Shown here in pieces: positions 22,052-32,793 of a stretch of 64,000 nt of DNA. Position 1 is the stretch's first letter; every line of letters begins with the position of its first letter. The position numbers were made by a program, and so were the translations under genes. The notes beneath the pieces are model-generated. The model saw only the letters and a program-made list of their open reading frames with translations, ran no database searches and was not told the DNA's origin. Location of the stretch: positions 1,488,001 through 1,552,000 of the forward strand of contig NZ_AP027729.1 of NCBI RefSeq assembly GCF_030296575.1, in the 5' to 3' direction. Source of the DNA: Paraoerskovia sediminicola (lineage in GTDB: Bacteria; Actinomycetota; Actinomycetes; Actinomycetales; Cellulomonadaceae).

Positions 22052-22439
22052 GGTGGAGCTCCGAGAGGTACAGAAGGGATCGGGACGGACGCGGTTTCTC
22101 GGCCGAGCGGAGCGTGTGCTCCACCGCGTCGTGATCATTCTGAGACCCGATCTGGGTTCAGCGCAATCGAACAAATCTTCAAAGCCCCATAAGTAGCACT
22201 ACATGGGTTGCAGCCGGTCCCCCCGTGACCGGGCGTGCGTGCGGCTTGCCTCGGACGGGTGCGTCGGGCGGGCTCGTTGACCAACTCTCGACAGCGCAGG
22301 ACCGGTGCGGAGCGGGGCAGTGGCGGACGTCACACGGCGCTGCGGCGACGTCGCGCCGGACTCGTGCGGGCAGCCTCACGGGCCGTCGCACGGCACCCGT
22401 ACGTGGGCGCGAGGTCGGCTCACGCTCGGCGCGCGGCCG
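22052..22439. other. 388-base intergenic region
   Basis: This gap contains an AT-richer patch at about 22125-22205, the probable promoter region of the minus-strand membrane protein. The rest is GC-rich and shows no family-supported frame or strong hairpin. Confidence 0.4.
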
Positions 22440-22904
22440 TCAGTCCTCGGCGACCTGCCGGTCCACGTCGGCGAGGATCCGCTGCGCGTCCTCGACGTCC
22501 CACCGGGTGCCCTGCAGCTCGAACTCCAGCAGCATCGGCCGGCCCGAGGCCCGCGCGATCTCACGGGCCGCGGCCTGGTAGTGCTCGCCGAAGTTCCGGT
22601 TGCCCGAGCCCATCACCCCGACGAGGCGACGACGGGTCTCGGGGTCCTGCAGGAACCGGCGCACCGGCTCGGGCACGGTGTCGTTGTCGTCGTTGCCCGT
22701 CTTGTACGAGGGGGTCACGAGCACCCACGGCCCGGTCGGGACGGAGCGGCGCACCTCGCGGACCGCGAGGTCGTGGACCGGCCGTCCGAGCCGTTCCGCG
22801 AAGAGGCGCACCTGGCCCGACGTCGACGAGTAGTAGTAGACGTCCACCGGTGGTGCCGCGGGTGCTGCCGCCTCTCCGTCGTCCGTCACCCCTCCATCCT
22901 CCAC
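22440..22904 (-). CDS. nrdI: Ribonucleotide reductase flavodoxin NrdI
   Basis: NrdI supplies the oxidant that assembles the dimanganese-tyrosyl cofactor of class Ib ribonucleotide reductase. The 154-residue protein has the flavodoxin FMN loop YYSSTSGQVRLF, PSYKTGND, and the characteristic GSGNRNFGEHY near the isoalloxazine site, plus the family ending LLEFELQGTRWDVEDAQRIL. A ~20-residue acidic/Ala-rich N-terminal tail precedes the domain, so an internal GTG start (VTDDGE) is possible. It is usually in an nrdHIEF operon; here no nrdH, nrdE or nrdF is adjacent, and the divergent neighbour is a peptidase. The assignment is firm. Confidence 0.93.
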   Translation of the reverse strand: MEDGGVTDDGEAAAPAAPPVDVYYYSSTSGQVRLFAERLGRPVHDLAVREVRRSVPTGPWVLVTPSYKTGNDDNDTVPEPVRRFLQDPETRRRLVGVMGSGNRNFGEHYQAAAREIARASGRPMLLEFELQGTRWDVEDAQRILADVDRQVAED

Positions 22905-22960
22905 CCGCGGCGAGGGTGCTCTCCGAACCTCGGCTCGTACCCGGCTCGTACGATGCGGGC

Positions 22961-23986
22961 ATGGTCGTTCGATACCCCCGGCCCCTGCGCCCCGGCGACA
23001 CCATCGGCGTCACCGCGCCCTCGGCACCCGTGCCGGCCGCGCTGGACGCCCGGCTCGACCACGCGATCGAGCGCCTGCGAGCGCGCGGGTTCGACGTCCG
23101 CGTCGGCGACTGCCTGCGCGGCGACGGGGTGACCAGCGCCCCCGCCGCCGACCGCGCGGCCGAGCTCGCTTCGATGCTGACCGACCCGGAGGTCCGCGCC
23201 GTCGTCCCGCCGTGGGGCGGCAGCCTCGCGATCGACCTGCTCGGCCTGCTCGACTGGGACGAGCTCGCGCACGACCCGACGTGGCTCGTCGGGTTCTCCG
23301 ACCTCTCGACGCTGCTCATGCCGCTCACGCTCCGCACGGGGGTCGCGTCGCTGCACGGCCAGAACCTCATGGACACGCCCTACCGCGTGCCCGAGCCGCT
23401 GCACCACTGGCTGGACGTGCTCGCCGAACCGGCCGGCGCCGTCGTCGTCCAGGGCGCTGCCGCCGCCTACCGGGCCGGGGGCTGGGACGACTACGAGGGC
23501 GACCCGACCGTGCACGAGTTCACCCTCGACACCCCTGCGGGGTGGACTCGCCTGGACGCCGACGACCCGGTCGAGGTGACCGGGCGGCTGATCGGCGGAT
23601 GCATCGAGACCGTCGGCAACCTCGCGGGCACGCCCTACGGCGACATCGGCGCGTTCGCGTCGGAGCACGCGCCCGAAGGGCTGATCGTGCACCTCGAGGC
23701 GTCGAGCGCCGACTCCGACGAGATCGGCCGGCGCCTGTGGGGCATGCGGCACGCGGGCTGGTTCGAGCGCGCCAACGCCGTCCTCGTCGGTCGGACGCGG
23801 GCCCCGGGCGTCGACGGCTTCAGCCAGCACGACGCCGTGCTCGACGCCCTCGGTGGCCTCGGGCTGCCCGTGATCGCCGACGTGGAGTGCGGCCACGTCG
23901 CCCCGTACCTCGCGCTGGTCGAGGGCGCCCTGGCGACCGTGACCCACGGGCCGGGCGAGTCGCGCATCGAGCAGCGACTCGCCTGA
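22961..23986 (+). CDS. S66-family peptidase (LD-carboxypeptidase / MccF-like)
   Basis: The 341-residue protein matches the S66 serine peptidase fold: nucleophile Ser113 in GFSDLST, Glu246 in IVHLEAS, and His312 in ECGHVAPY, positions close to the known MccF and LdcA triads. Family members trim L,D-bonds of murein tetrapeptides or cleave microcin C-type aminoacyl nucleotides to give immunity. Without a signal peptide it acts in the cytoplasm. ATG 22961 starts the conserved YPRPLRPGDTIGVTAPSAP; the frame is open further upstream but that part is nrdI antisense. It lies 25 bases before the LysR gene. Recycling versus detoxification cannot be decided from sequence. Confidence 0.88.
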   Translation: MVVRYPRPLRPGDTIGVTAPSAPVPAALDARLDHAIERLRARGFDVRVGDCLRGDGVTSAPAADRAAELASMLTDPEVRAVVPPWGGSLAIDLLGLLDWDELAHDPTWLVGFSDLSTLLMPLTLRTGVASLHGQNLMDTPYRVPEPLHHWLDVLAEPAGAVVVQGAAAAYRAGGWDDYEGDPTVHEFTLDTPAGWTRLDADDPVEVTGRLIGGCIETVGNLAGTPYGDIGAFASEHAPEGLIVHLEASSADSDEIGRRLWGMRHAGWFERANAVLVGRTRAPGVDGFSQHDAVLDALGGLGLPVIADVECGHVAPYLALVEGALATVTHGPGESRIEQRLA

Positions 23987-24011
23987 GCCGCTGCGAACCT
24001 ACGCTGGGCCC

Positions 24012-24980
24012 ATGAACCCCAGCTCGCGCGGAGGTCCGCAGGCTGCCGGAGCCACGCCGTCCACGGCGGTCGCTCCCGGCGGCACCGACCCGCGGCGCCT
24101 CGCGTTCCTCCTCGCCGTCCACCGCACGGGCGGCGTCCTCGCCGCCGCGGACGTGCTCGGCGTGACGGCCTCCGCGGTGTCGCAGCAGATCCACCGGCTG
24201 GAGGCCGAGGAGGGCGTGCAGGTCCTCGACCGCGGGCCGCGCGGCGTCTCGCTGACCCCGGTCGGGCGCGTACTTGCCGACGCGGCGGAGCGCATCGAGG
24301 CCGAGATGGTCGACGCGCGCAAGGCCATCGCCACCATGAGCGACGACGTCTCGGGTCGCGTAGTCGTCGGGTCGGTGCAGTCGGCGATCCGGTCGGTCGT
24401 CGCGCCGGTGCTCCACGCGCTGCCCGAGCGGTTCCCCGGCATCGACCTCGAGGTCCAGGAGGCCGAGCCCGAGGCGGCGATGCGCGGGCTGCGGGCGGGG
24501 AGCCTCGACCTCGTGCTCGTCGAGCGCGACAGCGAGTCGGACGTCAGCGTGCCCCGCGGCATGGACGACGTGATCGTGCGCGAGGAGCCCTGGTGCCTGG
24601 TCACCCACGTCGCGTTCCCGACCCCGACGCAGCTCGCCGACCTCCGGGACGCGCCGTGGCTCGGGGCCGTCGACGGCACGGCCGCCGCGCGGGCTCTCGC
24701 GCGGGTCATCGCCCAGGTCGGCGGCTCGGCCGTCACCCGCCACCGGTACTTCGACTTCGACGTCGCCCTGGCCCTCGTGGCGGCCGGTCAGGGTGTCGCG
24801 CTCCTCCCGGCGCTCGCGCTCCAGGGCGAGCTGCCGGACGACGTCGCGGTCGTCCGGCTCCCGGGTCTCGGTTCGCGCTACCTCGTCGCGCGGCACCGCT
24901 CGACCCGCGCCGAGCCGGGCCCGGCGACGTCGACGGTGCTCGACGAGCTGCTCGCCGTCGCGGCCGGGATCGAGCTCTGA
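24012..24980 (+). CDS. LysR-family transcriptional regulator
   Basis: The 322-residue protein has an N-terminal winged HTH (about 30-90; AFLLAVHRTGGVLAAADVLG, VTASAVSQQIHRLEAEEG) and a type 2 periplasmic-binding-like effector domain. Its 3' end is the left member of the 40-bp direct repeat, so the gene ends intact inside the repeat (stop at 24978-24980). That is the pattern left when an element integrates at a gene's 3' end without breaking it. It is co-directional with the S66 peptidase and may regulate it or be co-transcribed. The effector is unknown. Confidence 0.88.
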   Translation: MNPSSRGGPQAAGATPSTAVAPGGTDPRRLAFLLAVHRTGGVLAAADVLGVTASAVSQQIHRLEAEEGVQVLDRGPRGVSLTPVGRVLADAAERIEAEMVDARKAIATMSDDVSGRVVVGSVQSAIRSVVAPVLHALPERFPGIDLEVQEAEPEAAMRGLRAGSLDLVLVERDSESDVSVPRGMDDVIVREEPWCLVTHVAFPTPTQLADLRDAPWLGAVDGTAAARALARVIAQVGGSAVTRHRYFDFDVALALVAAGQGVALLPALALQGELPDDVAVVRLPGLGSRYLVARHRSTRAEPGPATSTVLDELLAVAAGIEL

Positions 24981-24983
24981 CCG
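24944..24983 (+). repeat. Left 40-bp direct repeat (lysR 3' end)
   Basis: These forty bases, from CGAGCTGCTCGCCGTCGCGG onward, recur exactly at 25967-26006. This copy includes the last codons and stop of lysR. It is a candidate attachment-site core flanking the hicAB cassette. Confidence 0.8.
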
Positions 24984-25044
24984 TTCGTTTCATGGTGACC
25001 TTGCCCGCGACCACGCCCGAACTCGAATCGGAACTGGGCCATTG

Positions 25045-25085
25045 TCTAGCCGCCATTGACTTGTTGCGTCAATGGCGCCTAGACT
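25045..25085 (+). promoter_or_regulatory. hicAB promoter with overlapping operator palindrome, probably leaderless
   Basis: A -35 TTGACT (25056-25061) and -10 TAGACT (25080-25085) are spaced 18 bases, and the hicA ATG lies 7 bases after the -10, so the transcript would begin at or next to the start codon. A 16-base inverted repeat (TCTAGCCGCCATTGAC at 25045-25060 with its complement at 25068-25083, one mismatch) covers the promoter, as expected for repression by the HicB antitoxin or HicAB complex. Confidence 0.65.
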
Positions 25086-25092
25086 GACGGGG

Positions 25093-25287
25093 ATGATCAG
25101 TCCGAAGCCGACCCGTGAAGTCGTGAAAGACCTACGGCGCGCAGGCTTCGAGCCGGGCCGCACCCGCGGCTCACACACCCGGTGGGCACACCCCTGCGGC
25201 GTCCAAGTCACAGTCCCCGACGGGCACCGGATGATTTCCCCTGGCGTGCTCCGCCAGATTCAAGCCGCAATCAAGGAGGCACGATGA
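25093..25287 (+). CDS. hicA: HicA-type mRNA interferase toxin
   Basis: The 64-residue protein has the compact double-stranded-RNA-binding-like fold of HicA: KPTREVVKDLRRAGFEPGRT, the catalytic-histidine motif GSH at 26-28, and the closing PDGHRMISPGVLRQIQAAIK. HicA cleaves mRNA without the ribosome until bound by HicB. The ATG at 25093 follows the -10 box by seven bases, consistent with leaderless translation; an upstream in-frame start at 25072 would lie inside the promoter. Its stop overlaps the hicB start (ATGA). Composition is less GC-rich than the host genes, which suggests acquisition. Confidence 0.88.
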   Translation: MISPKPTREVVKDLRRAGFEPGRTRGSHTRWAHPCGVQVTVPDGHRMISPGVLRQIQAAIKEAR

Positions 25288-25661
25288 CCAAGTACGAGGC
25301 GCGAGTCACCCATGAAGACGGTTGGTGGATGATCCGAGTCGACGGGGTTGGTGTCACGCAGGCCCGACGACTTTCAGAAGCTCGAACGATGGTCCGCGAG
25401 TTCATCGCTGTCAGCACCGACGACCTCGAGCCCGAAGATGTAGACGTCACGGTCGAGGTCATGGTTGAGGCGGTCGACATTTTACAGGCGGTGGCAAGCA
25501 TCAGAGCGGAGCGGGAGGAAGCCGCCCGGCTTGAAGCGGATGCAGCAGCTCGCGCGAAGGCTCTGGCGCGACAGCTTTCAGATGCGGGACTCTCTTTGAG
25601 GGATGTTGGCGCTGCACTTGGCGTGTCCCACCAGCGGGCACACCAACTCGTGTCTGCCTGA
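25284..25661 (+). CDS. hicB: HicB-type antitoxin with C-terminal HTH
   Basis: The 125-residue protein pairs an N-terminal HicB fold (YEARVTHEDGWWMIRVDGVG, ARRLSEARTMVREFIAVSTD) that would bind HicA with a C-terminal helix-turn-helix (LRDVGAALGVSHQRAHQLV), joined by an Ala/Glu-rich coiled helix (about 68-95). The HTH probably binds the palindrome over the promoter, giving autoregulation. The ATG overlaps the hicA stop codon and AAGGAG lies at 25273-25278. This toxin-first order with coupling is usual for hicAB. Confidence 0.85.
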   Translation: MTKYEARVTHEDGWWMIRVDGVGVTQARRLSEARTMVREFIAVSTDDLEPEDVDVTVEVMVEAVDILQAVASIRAEREEAARLEADAAARAKALARQLSDAGLSLRDVGAALGVSHQRAHQLVSA

Positions 25662-25689
25662 CGGCACCCGCCACCCACGTCCGAGTCCA

Positions 25690-25918
25690 TCCGAAGGTGT
25701 GGGCTGCGGCCCTGCGTCTCCTGCTCGATGCGCAGAGGCCCAACCCGGGCTGGGTCGCACAGCAGCTCGTACAACTCCCGTTCGGCCGGCGGCAGCATGA
25801 GGGCTTTCGGGGTGGCGACAGTCAACGGGCGGCCCTTCGCGTCCACGTCGACACCGAACTGGCCGTACTTCATGTACGCCGGGGGCTGCCGCACCGATAG
25901 GTGACGGTGATCGGTCAC
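25690..25918 (-). pseudogene. Fragment of an unrecognised minus-strand gene inside the cassette
   Basis: Reading from GTG 25918 leftward gives about 60-75 residues with strong G/C third-position bias (PPAYMKYGQFGVDVDAKGRP, PKALMLPPAERELYELLCDP), so this strand looks truly coding. Going on, the frame runs into the antisense of hicB and loses coding character. I do not recognise a family. It is probably the start of an older gene truncated when hicAB joined the element. Confidence 0.35.
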
Positions 25919-25966
25919 TCAGCCTGTGGGGCGGGTGAGGTCACGGGCGGTGCATCGCCACGAAGT

Positions 25967-26006
25967 CGAGCTGCTCGCCGTCGCGGCCGGGATCGAGCTC
26001 TGACCG
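25967..26006 (+). repeat. Right 40-bp direct repeat
   Basis: This is an exact copy of 24944-24983, here in non-coding DNA, followed by a diverging sequence after TGACCG. It is the outer boundary of the hicAB cassette. Confidence 0.8.
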
Positions 26007-26171
26007 CCGGTCAGGTACCCCGGAGCCGCCACGGCGTGCGCTCCGCTGCGATTCGGCCACGATCGCGCGCACTTTCGGTGTCGCGCGTGGTCAGGAAGGG
26101 TGGTCGGCCCTAAAGTGTGGCCGACCGTGCACCGGATGGGGGAGCGCGGCGCGACGCCTCGGAGGCACACC

Positions 26172-26582
26172 ATGAGCGACCCGTATCAGACACCTGGACC
26201 CGAGCAGCAGGGGCAGAACCCCCAGCAGCAGCCCGCGTACCCGCAGCCGCAGTCGAACTACCCCTCGGCCCCGGGCTACGTGCCGGCGCCGGTGCAGGGA
26301 CCCGTGCCCGGGAAGACGCTCGGGATCGTGGGCTTCGTCCTGGCCTTCCTCATGCCCCTCATCGGGATGATCCTCAGCATCGTCGCGCTGGTCCAGTCCA
26401 AGAAGGCGGGCCACAAGAACGGCCTCGCGCTCGCGGGCATCATCATCGGCGCCATCCTCTCCATCATCTCGATCGTGGTGATCGTCAGCATCTTCGGGCT
26501 CTTCGGCGACGCCGTGCAGCAGTGCATCGACGGCGCTGCGACGGTCACCGTCAACGGCCAGGAGATCGACTGCACCGCCTGA
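26172..26582 (+). CDS. DUF4190-domain membrane protein
   Basis: The 136-residue protein has a Gln/Pro/Tyr-rich disordered cytoplasmic N-terminus (about 45 residues) and two membrane helices (about 51-74 and 83-110) with the DUF4190 pattern LGIVGFVLAFLMPLIGMILS, then GLALAGIIIGAILSIISIVV. A short tail outside contains two Cys that could pair. ATG 26172 follows a GGAGG box. DUF4190 proteins are common in actinobacteria and have no settled function. A strong hairpin 57 bases downstream probably ends its transcript before the glycine riboswitch. Confidence 0.83.
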   Translation: MSDPYQTPGPEQQGQNPQQQPAYPQPQSNYPSAPGYVPAPVQGPVPGKTLGIVGFVLAFLMPLIGMILSIVALVQSKKAGHKNGLALAGIIIGAILSIISIVVIVSIFGLFGDAVQQCIDGAATVTVNGQEIDCTA

Positions 26583-26639
26583 CACCCCGGTAGGGCCGCT
26601 CACCGCGGCCGGCGCGCCGGACTCTCCACCCCGCACGAC

Positions 26640-26678
26640 CCCCGCCCCCACGGACCCTCGCGGACCGTGGGGGCGGGG
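26640..26678 (+). terminator. 14-bp hairpin terminator after DUF4190 gene
   Basis: CCCCGCCCCCACGG pairs exactly with CCGTGGGGGCGGGG across an 11-base loop. It lies between the DUF4190 stop and the glycine-riboswitch leader. A possible -10 TATCCT for the gcv transcript follows at 26682-26687. Confidence 0.65.
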
Positions 26679-26702
26679 CGCTATCCTGGGTGCGCTGCTC
26701 GA

Positions 26703-26936
26703 ACCGTGACGGGAGAGCCCGGGCCCGCCCGGCGCCGAAGGAGCAATTCCCTCCCCGGGAATCTCTCAGGCCCCCGTACCGTCACGGCGAGGCAACTCTG
26801 AAAAGCGGTGCTCCGCCGTCCGGCACCCGGGCCGGGGCTCCCACCGACGGTGCAAGTCGGCGCGCGCCGTCCGCAGGTCTCGACCTGCGGGTACTGTGGA
26901 CCGGCAAAACTCTCAGGTCGACGCGACGCGTCAGAT
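26703..26936 (+). promoter_or_regulatory. Tandem glycine riboswitch upstream of gcvP
   Basis: Two glycine aptamers follow one another. The first has a P1 stem (CCGTGAC 26704-26710 with GTCACGG 26781-26787), GGGAGAG, CGCCGAAGGAGCAA and ATCTCTCAGGC; the second has CACCGACGGTGCAAG and AAAACTCTCAGGTC (26906-26919). These are the conserved cores of the gcvT-type element, which turns on the glycine cleavage genes when glycine is abundant. A GC-rich hairpin at 26960-26975 between aptamer 2 and the start codon is the likely expression platform. Confidence 0.93.
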
Positions 26937-27005
26937 GACAGAGCGGGGAGGGACAGGTCGGCCCCGGACGGGGCCGGTCTCCCGACGATGTGCTCCGGAG
27001 CCACC

Positions 27006-29990
<2,985 letters not shown>

Positions 29991-30040
29991 TCCGCACGTT
30001 CGACCGGACACGGCACGACGAACTCCGAGAGGATCGACCC

Positions 30041-31243
30041 ATGAGCGAGCAGACCCCTGACCCGACGGCCGCGCAGACGGACGGCGCCCCGACCACCGAC
30101 GCCGCGGCCGAGGGGCGGCGCAGCCCGCTGCACGACGAGCACGTCGCGCTCGGTGCGACGCTGACGAACTTCGGCGGCTGGCAGATGCCCCTGCGGTACG
30201 AGTCGGACCTCGCCGAGCACCGGGCCGTGCGCGCCGCTGCGGGCCTGTTCGACCTGTCCCACATGGGCGAGATCGAGGTCTCCGGCCCGCAGGCGGCCGC
30301 AGCCCTCGACTACGCCCTCGTCGGGAACCTCTCCGCGGTCGGCGTCGGTCGCGCCCGCTACACGATGATCTGCGCCGACGACGGCAGCGTGCTGGACGAC
30401 CTCGTCGTCTACCGACCGGCGCCGGAGTCGTTCTCGGTCGTCGCCAACGCGGGCAACGCCGAGCGGGTCCTCGCCGAGCTCCGCGACCGGGTCGAGGGCT
30501 TCGACGCGACGGTCGTCGACCACTCGGCGAGCACCGCGCTCATCGCGGTCCAGGGGCCCCGCGCCGCCGAGATCGTCGTCGGGCTCACCGCGCCCGAGGC
30601 CGCCGACGTCGTCCGCGACATGAAGTACTACTCGGGGACGTTCGTGGAGGTCGCCGGGGTCGGGACCTTCGTCGCTCGCACCGGCTACACGGGCGAGGAC
30701 GGCTTCGAGCTGTTCGTGCCCGCCGAGGTGGCGCCCGAGGTGTGGCGGACCGTGCTCGAGGCGGGGCGTCCCCTCGGCCTCGTCCCGGCGGGTCTGAGCG
30801 CGCGCGACTCGCTGCGCCTGGAGGCCGGGATGCCGCTCTACGGCAACGAGCTGGACGAGACGGTCACGCCGTACGCGGCGGGGCTGGGCCGGGTGGTCAA
30901 GCTCGACAAGGTCGCGGACGACGGCTCGCCCCTCGACTTCGTCGGGCGAGCCGCGCTCGAGGCGCGCCGGCACTCCGCTCCCGCGCGGGTGCTCGTGGGA
31001 CTCAAGGGCCTCGGACGGCGTCCCGCACGGTCGGGCCACGACGTCGTCCTCCCGGGCAAGGACGCGCCGATCGGCCACGTGACCTCGGGCGCGCCGTCCC
31101 CGACCCTCGGGTGCCCGATCGCCATGGCGTACGTGACGCCCGAGCTCTCGGCCGAGGGCACCGAGCTCGCCGTGGACGTGCGCGGCCGGCAGGAGCCGTT
31201 CGTCGTCGTCCCGCTGCGGTTCTACACCCGTCCACAGGACTGA
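30041..31243 (+). CDS. gcvT: Aminomethyltransferase, T protein of glycine cleavage
   Basis: GcvT moves the aminomethyl group from GcvH to tetrahydrofolate, releasing ammonia. The 400-residue protein shows [21 protein letters not shown], the folate-binding [12 protein letters not shown] and the [16 protein letters not shown] segment, with the C-terminal barrel ([20 protein letters not shown]). A disordered Thr/Ala-rich N-terminal tail of ~30 residues is longer than usual. ATG 30041 follows GAGAGGA. It lies between gcvP and gcvH in one transcription unit. Confidence 0.95.
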   Translation: MSEQTPDPTAAQTDGAPTTDAAAEGRRSPLHDEHVALGATLTNFGGWQMPLRYESDLAEHRAVRAAAGLFDLSHMGEIEVSGPQAAAALDYALVGNLSAVGVGRARYTMICADDGSVLDDLVVYRPAPESFSVVANAGNAERVLAELRDRVEGFDATVVDHSASTALIAVQGPRAAEIVVGLTAPEAADVVRDMKYYSGTFVEVAGVGTFVARTGYTGEDGFELFVPAEVAPEVWRTVLEAGRPLGLVPAGLSARDSLRLEAGMPLYGNELDETVTPYAAGLGRVVKLDKVADDGSPLDFVGRAALEARRHSAPARVLVGLKGLGRRPARSGHDVVLPGKDAPIGHVTSGAPSPTLGCPIAMAYVTPELSAEGTELAVDVRGRQEPFVVVPLRFYTRPQD

Positions 31244-31350
31244 TCCGACGGCGTCCGACACCCCACGACATCGCCGGCACGCACCGGCGCGACCCGAACC
31301 CTAGGCTCGGAACTGCCCTCGAGACCTGCCCTCACCACCAAGGAGACACC

Positions 31351-31725
31351 ATGAGCGACGCGTTCCCCGAGAACCTGAGGTACACCGCCGAGCACGAGTG
31401 GATCGACGACGCGTCGCCGGCCACCGTCGGCATCACCGCGAACGCCGCCGAGGCACTCGGCGACATCGTCTACCTGGAGCTGCCCGAGGTCGGCGCTCAG
31501 CTCACCGCGGGCGACGTGTTCGGCGAGATCGAATCGACGAAGTCGGTCTCGGAGCTGTACGCCCCGGTGACCGGGACGGTCGTCGAGATCAACCAGGACG
31601 CGGTCGACTCGCCCGAGACGGTGGGCTCGGACCCGTACGGTGCGGGCTGGCTCGTGAAGGTCGACGTCACCGAGACCGGCCCCACCCTCTCCGCCGAGGA
31701 GTACCAGGCCTCCATCGGGGCCTGA
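31351..31725 (+). CDS. gcvH: Glycine cleavage system H protein
   Basis: GcvH is the lipoyl carrier that shuttles the aminomethyl group between P, T and L proteins. The 124-residue protein has [29 protein letters not shown], and the lipoylation site Lys64 in [15 protein letters not shown] 31351 follows AAGGAGA. It is the last gene of the gcvPTH operon; the L protein (lipoamide dehydrogenase) and serine hydroxymethyltransferase are not in the window. A hairpin follows at 31754-31786. Confidence 0.96.
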   Translation: MSDAFPENLRYTAEHEWIDDASPATVGITANAAEALGDIVYLELPEVGAQLTAGDVFGEIESTKSVSELYAPVTGTVVEINQDAVDSPETVGSDPYGAGWLVKVDVTETGPTLSAEEYQASIGA

Positions 31726-32057
31726 CCGGCAGTCTCCGGGTCGCCCGCGTCGACCCGGACGGAGACCGATCCGGTCCCCGTCCGGGCCTGCGCAGCGTCG
31801 TGATCTTGGTCACTTGCGCGCAACGACGGGTGTGAGAGCGCACACATTTGCCAACCCGCCGAAAATGCTCGATGCTTCCTGACCTGCGGCGACACACAGA
31901 GCGATCGAAATCGTCCCACGATGCGGGATGATTCAGAGGTTATGGCACCGAGTCACGTCATAGATCGAGGTTTCACCCATCTCTCCTCGTAAGAGCACCG
32001 AACCAGGTGAAGAAGGCTCGCGTCGCCGCGGGTACGCCTGGACCCACTGGAGGAGAC
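31726..32057. other. 332-base intergenic region after gcvH
   Basis: It holds a hairpin (31754-31786), then a partial CRP-type palindrome CGTGA-TCTTGG-TCACT (31799-31814), and an AT-richer stretch (about 31850-31990) that probably carries the promoter of the small LuxR-like gene. No supported open frame. Confidence 0.45.
31754..31786 (+). terminator. Hairpin terminator after gcvPTH
   Basis: CCCGGACGG and CCGTCCGGG pair exactly with a 15-base loop, 29 bases after the gcvH stop. There is no T run. Confidence 0.45.
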
Positions 32058-32303
32058 ATGAGCACCATCGAGATGACCCGACCCGCCGCCGCACCGGCGA
32101 CGATCCTCGGCGCGCCCCTGACGCGCCGCGAGCTGGTCGTGCTGTCCCACCTGTCCGAGGACGTGACGCTCGAGGAGATCGCCACGACCCTGTTCGTCAC
32201 GCGCAACACCGTCAAGTCCCAGGTTCGCAGCCTGTACCGCAAGCTCGGCGTCTCGACGCGCGCCGGAGCGGTCGCCTGGGCCGAGGAGCGCGGGCTGCGC
32301 TGA
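32058..32303 (+). CDS. Stand-alone LuxR-type HTH protein
   Basis: The 81-residue protein is almost only a LuxR C-terminal HTH (LTRRELVVLSHLSEDVTLEE, IATTLFVTRNTVKSQVRSLY, RKLGVSTRAGAVAWAEERGL) after a ~18-residue tail. It has no receiver or sensor domain, so its activity must be set by level or by a partner. ATG 32058 has a strong GGAGGAG at 32049-32055. Similar single-domain regulators are common in this bacterial group and their targets are mostly unknown. mutT starts 43 bases after its stop and could be co-transcribed; an inverted repeat GTCACA-N4-TGTGAC (32308-32323) lies between them. Confidence 0.85.
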   Translation: MSTIEMTRPAAAPATILGAPLTRRELVVLSHLSEDVTLEEIATTLFVTRNTVKSQVRSLYRKLGVSTRAGAVAWAEERGLR

Positions 32304-32346
32304 CCGTGTCACACAGCTGTGACGCGCGCATGGCATCATCCGGGGC

Positions 32347-32775
32347 ATGACCCCGGCCCGACTCGTCGTCGCAGCAGCGATCGTGGACGACCTCCACGCG
32401 CCGACGCGGCTTCTCGCCGCCCGGCGGGCCTACCCCGAGCACCTCGTCGGCCGCTGGGAGTTCCCGGGCGGCAAGGTCGAACCCGACGAGACGCCTGAGG
32501 CCGGTCTCCACCGCGAGCTGGCCGAGGAGCTCGGCATCGTCGTCGAGCTGGGCGACGAGGTCGTCCCCGCGGTCGGGGGCGCCTGGACGATCACCGACCG
32601 GCACGTGATGCGGCTCTGGCTCGCGCGCGTGACCGAGGGCGAGCCGTCGCCGGCGGACGCCCACGACGAGGTGCGCTGGCTCAGCAGCGCCGAGCGGTTC
32701 AGCGTCCCCTGGCTCGACGCCGACGTCCCGATCGTGGACGCGGTGGTCGACCGCCCGGAGTTCCTCGCCGGCTGA
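32347..32775 (+). CDS. mutT: NUDIX hydrolase, MutT-like (8-oxo-dGTP diphosphatase)
   Basis: The 142-residue protein has a complete Nudix box (GGKVEPDETPEAGLHRELAE, then ELGI) matching GX5EX7REUXEEXGU, preceded by RWEFPGGK and followed by a short beta domain (EVRWLSSAERF) as in MutT. MutT removes oxidised guanine nucleotides from the pool. The mutT symbol rests on the family match and length; another NUDIX pyrophosphatase substrate is possible. ATG 32347. Confidence 0.85.
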   Translation: MTPARLVVAAAIVDDLHAPTRLLAARRAYPEHLVGRWEFPGGKVEPDETPEAGLHRELAEELGIVVELGDEVVPAVGGAWTITDRHVMRLWLARVTEGEPSPADAHDEVRWLSSAERFSVPWLDADVPIVDAVVDRPEFLAG

Positions 32776-32793
32776 GGCGGGCCGCCGTCAGCT

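Larger units (their letters stand above)
24984..25966. mobile_element. Putative integrated hicAB cassette between 40-bp repeats
   Basis: Nearly one kilobase between two perfect 40-bp direct repeats carries a toxin-antitoxin pair and a fragment of a minus-strand gene. Base composition is visibly less GC-rich than the flanks (codons such as gaa, aca, ttt and att appear in hicA/hicB). Removing one repeat plus this segment would restore an uninterrupted lysR downstream region. No integrase or transposase lies inside, so it is a remnant or a passenger mobilised by another element. Confidence 0.6.
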
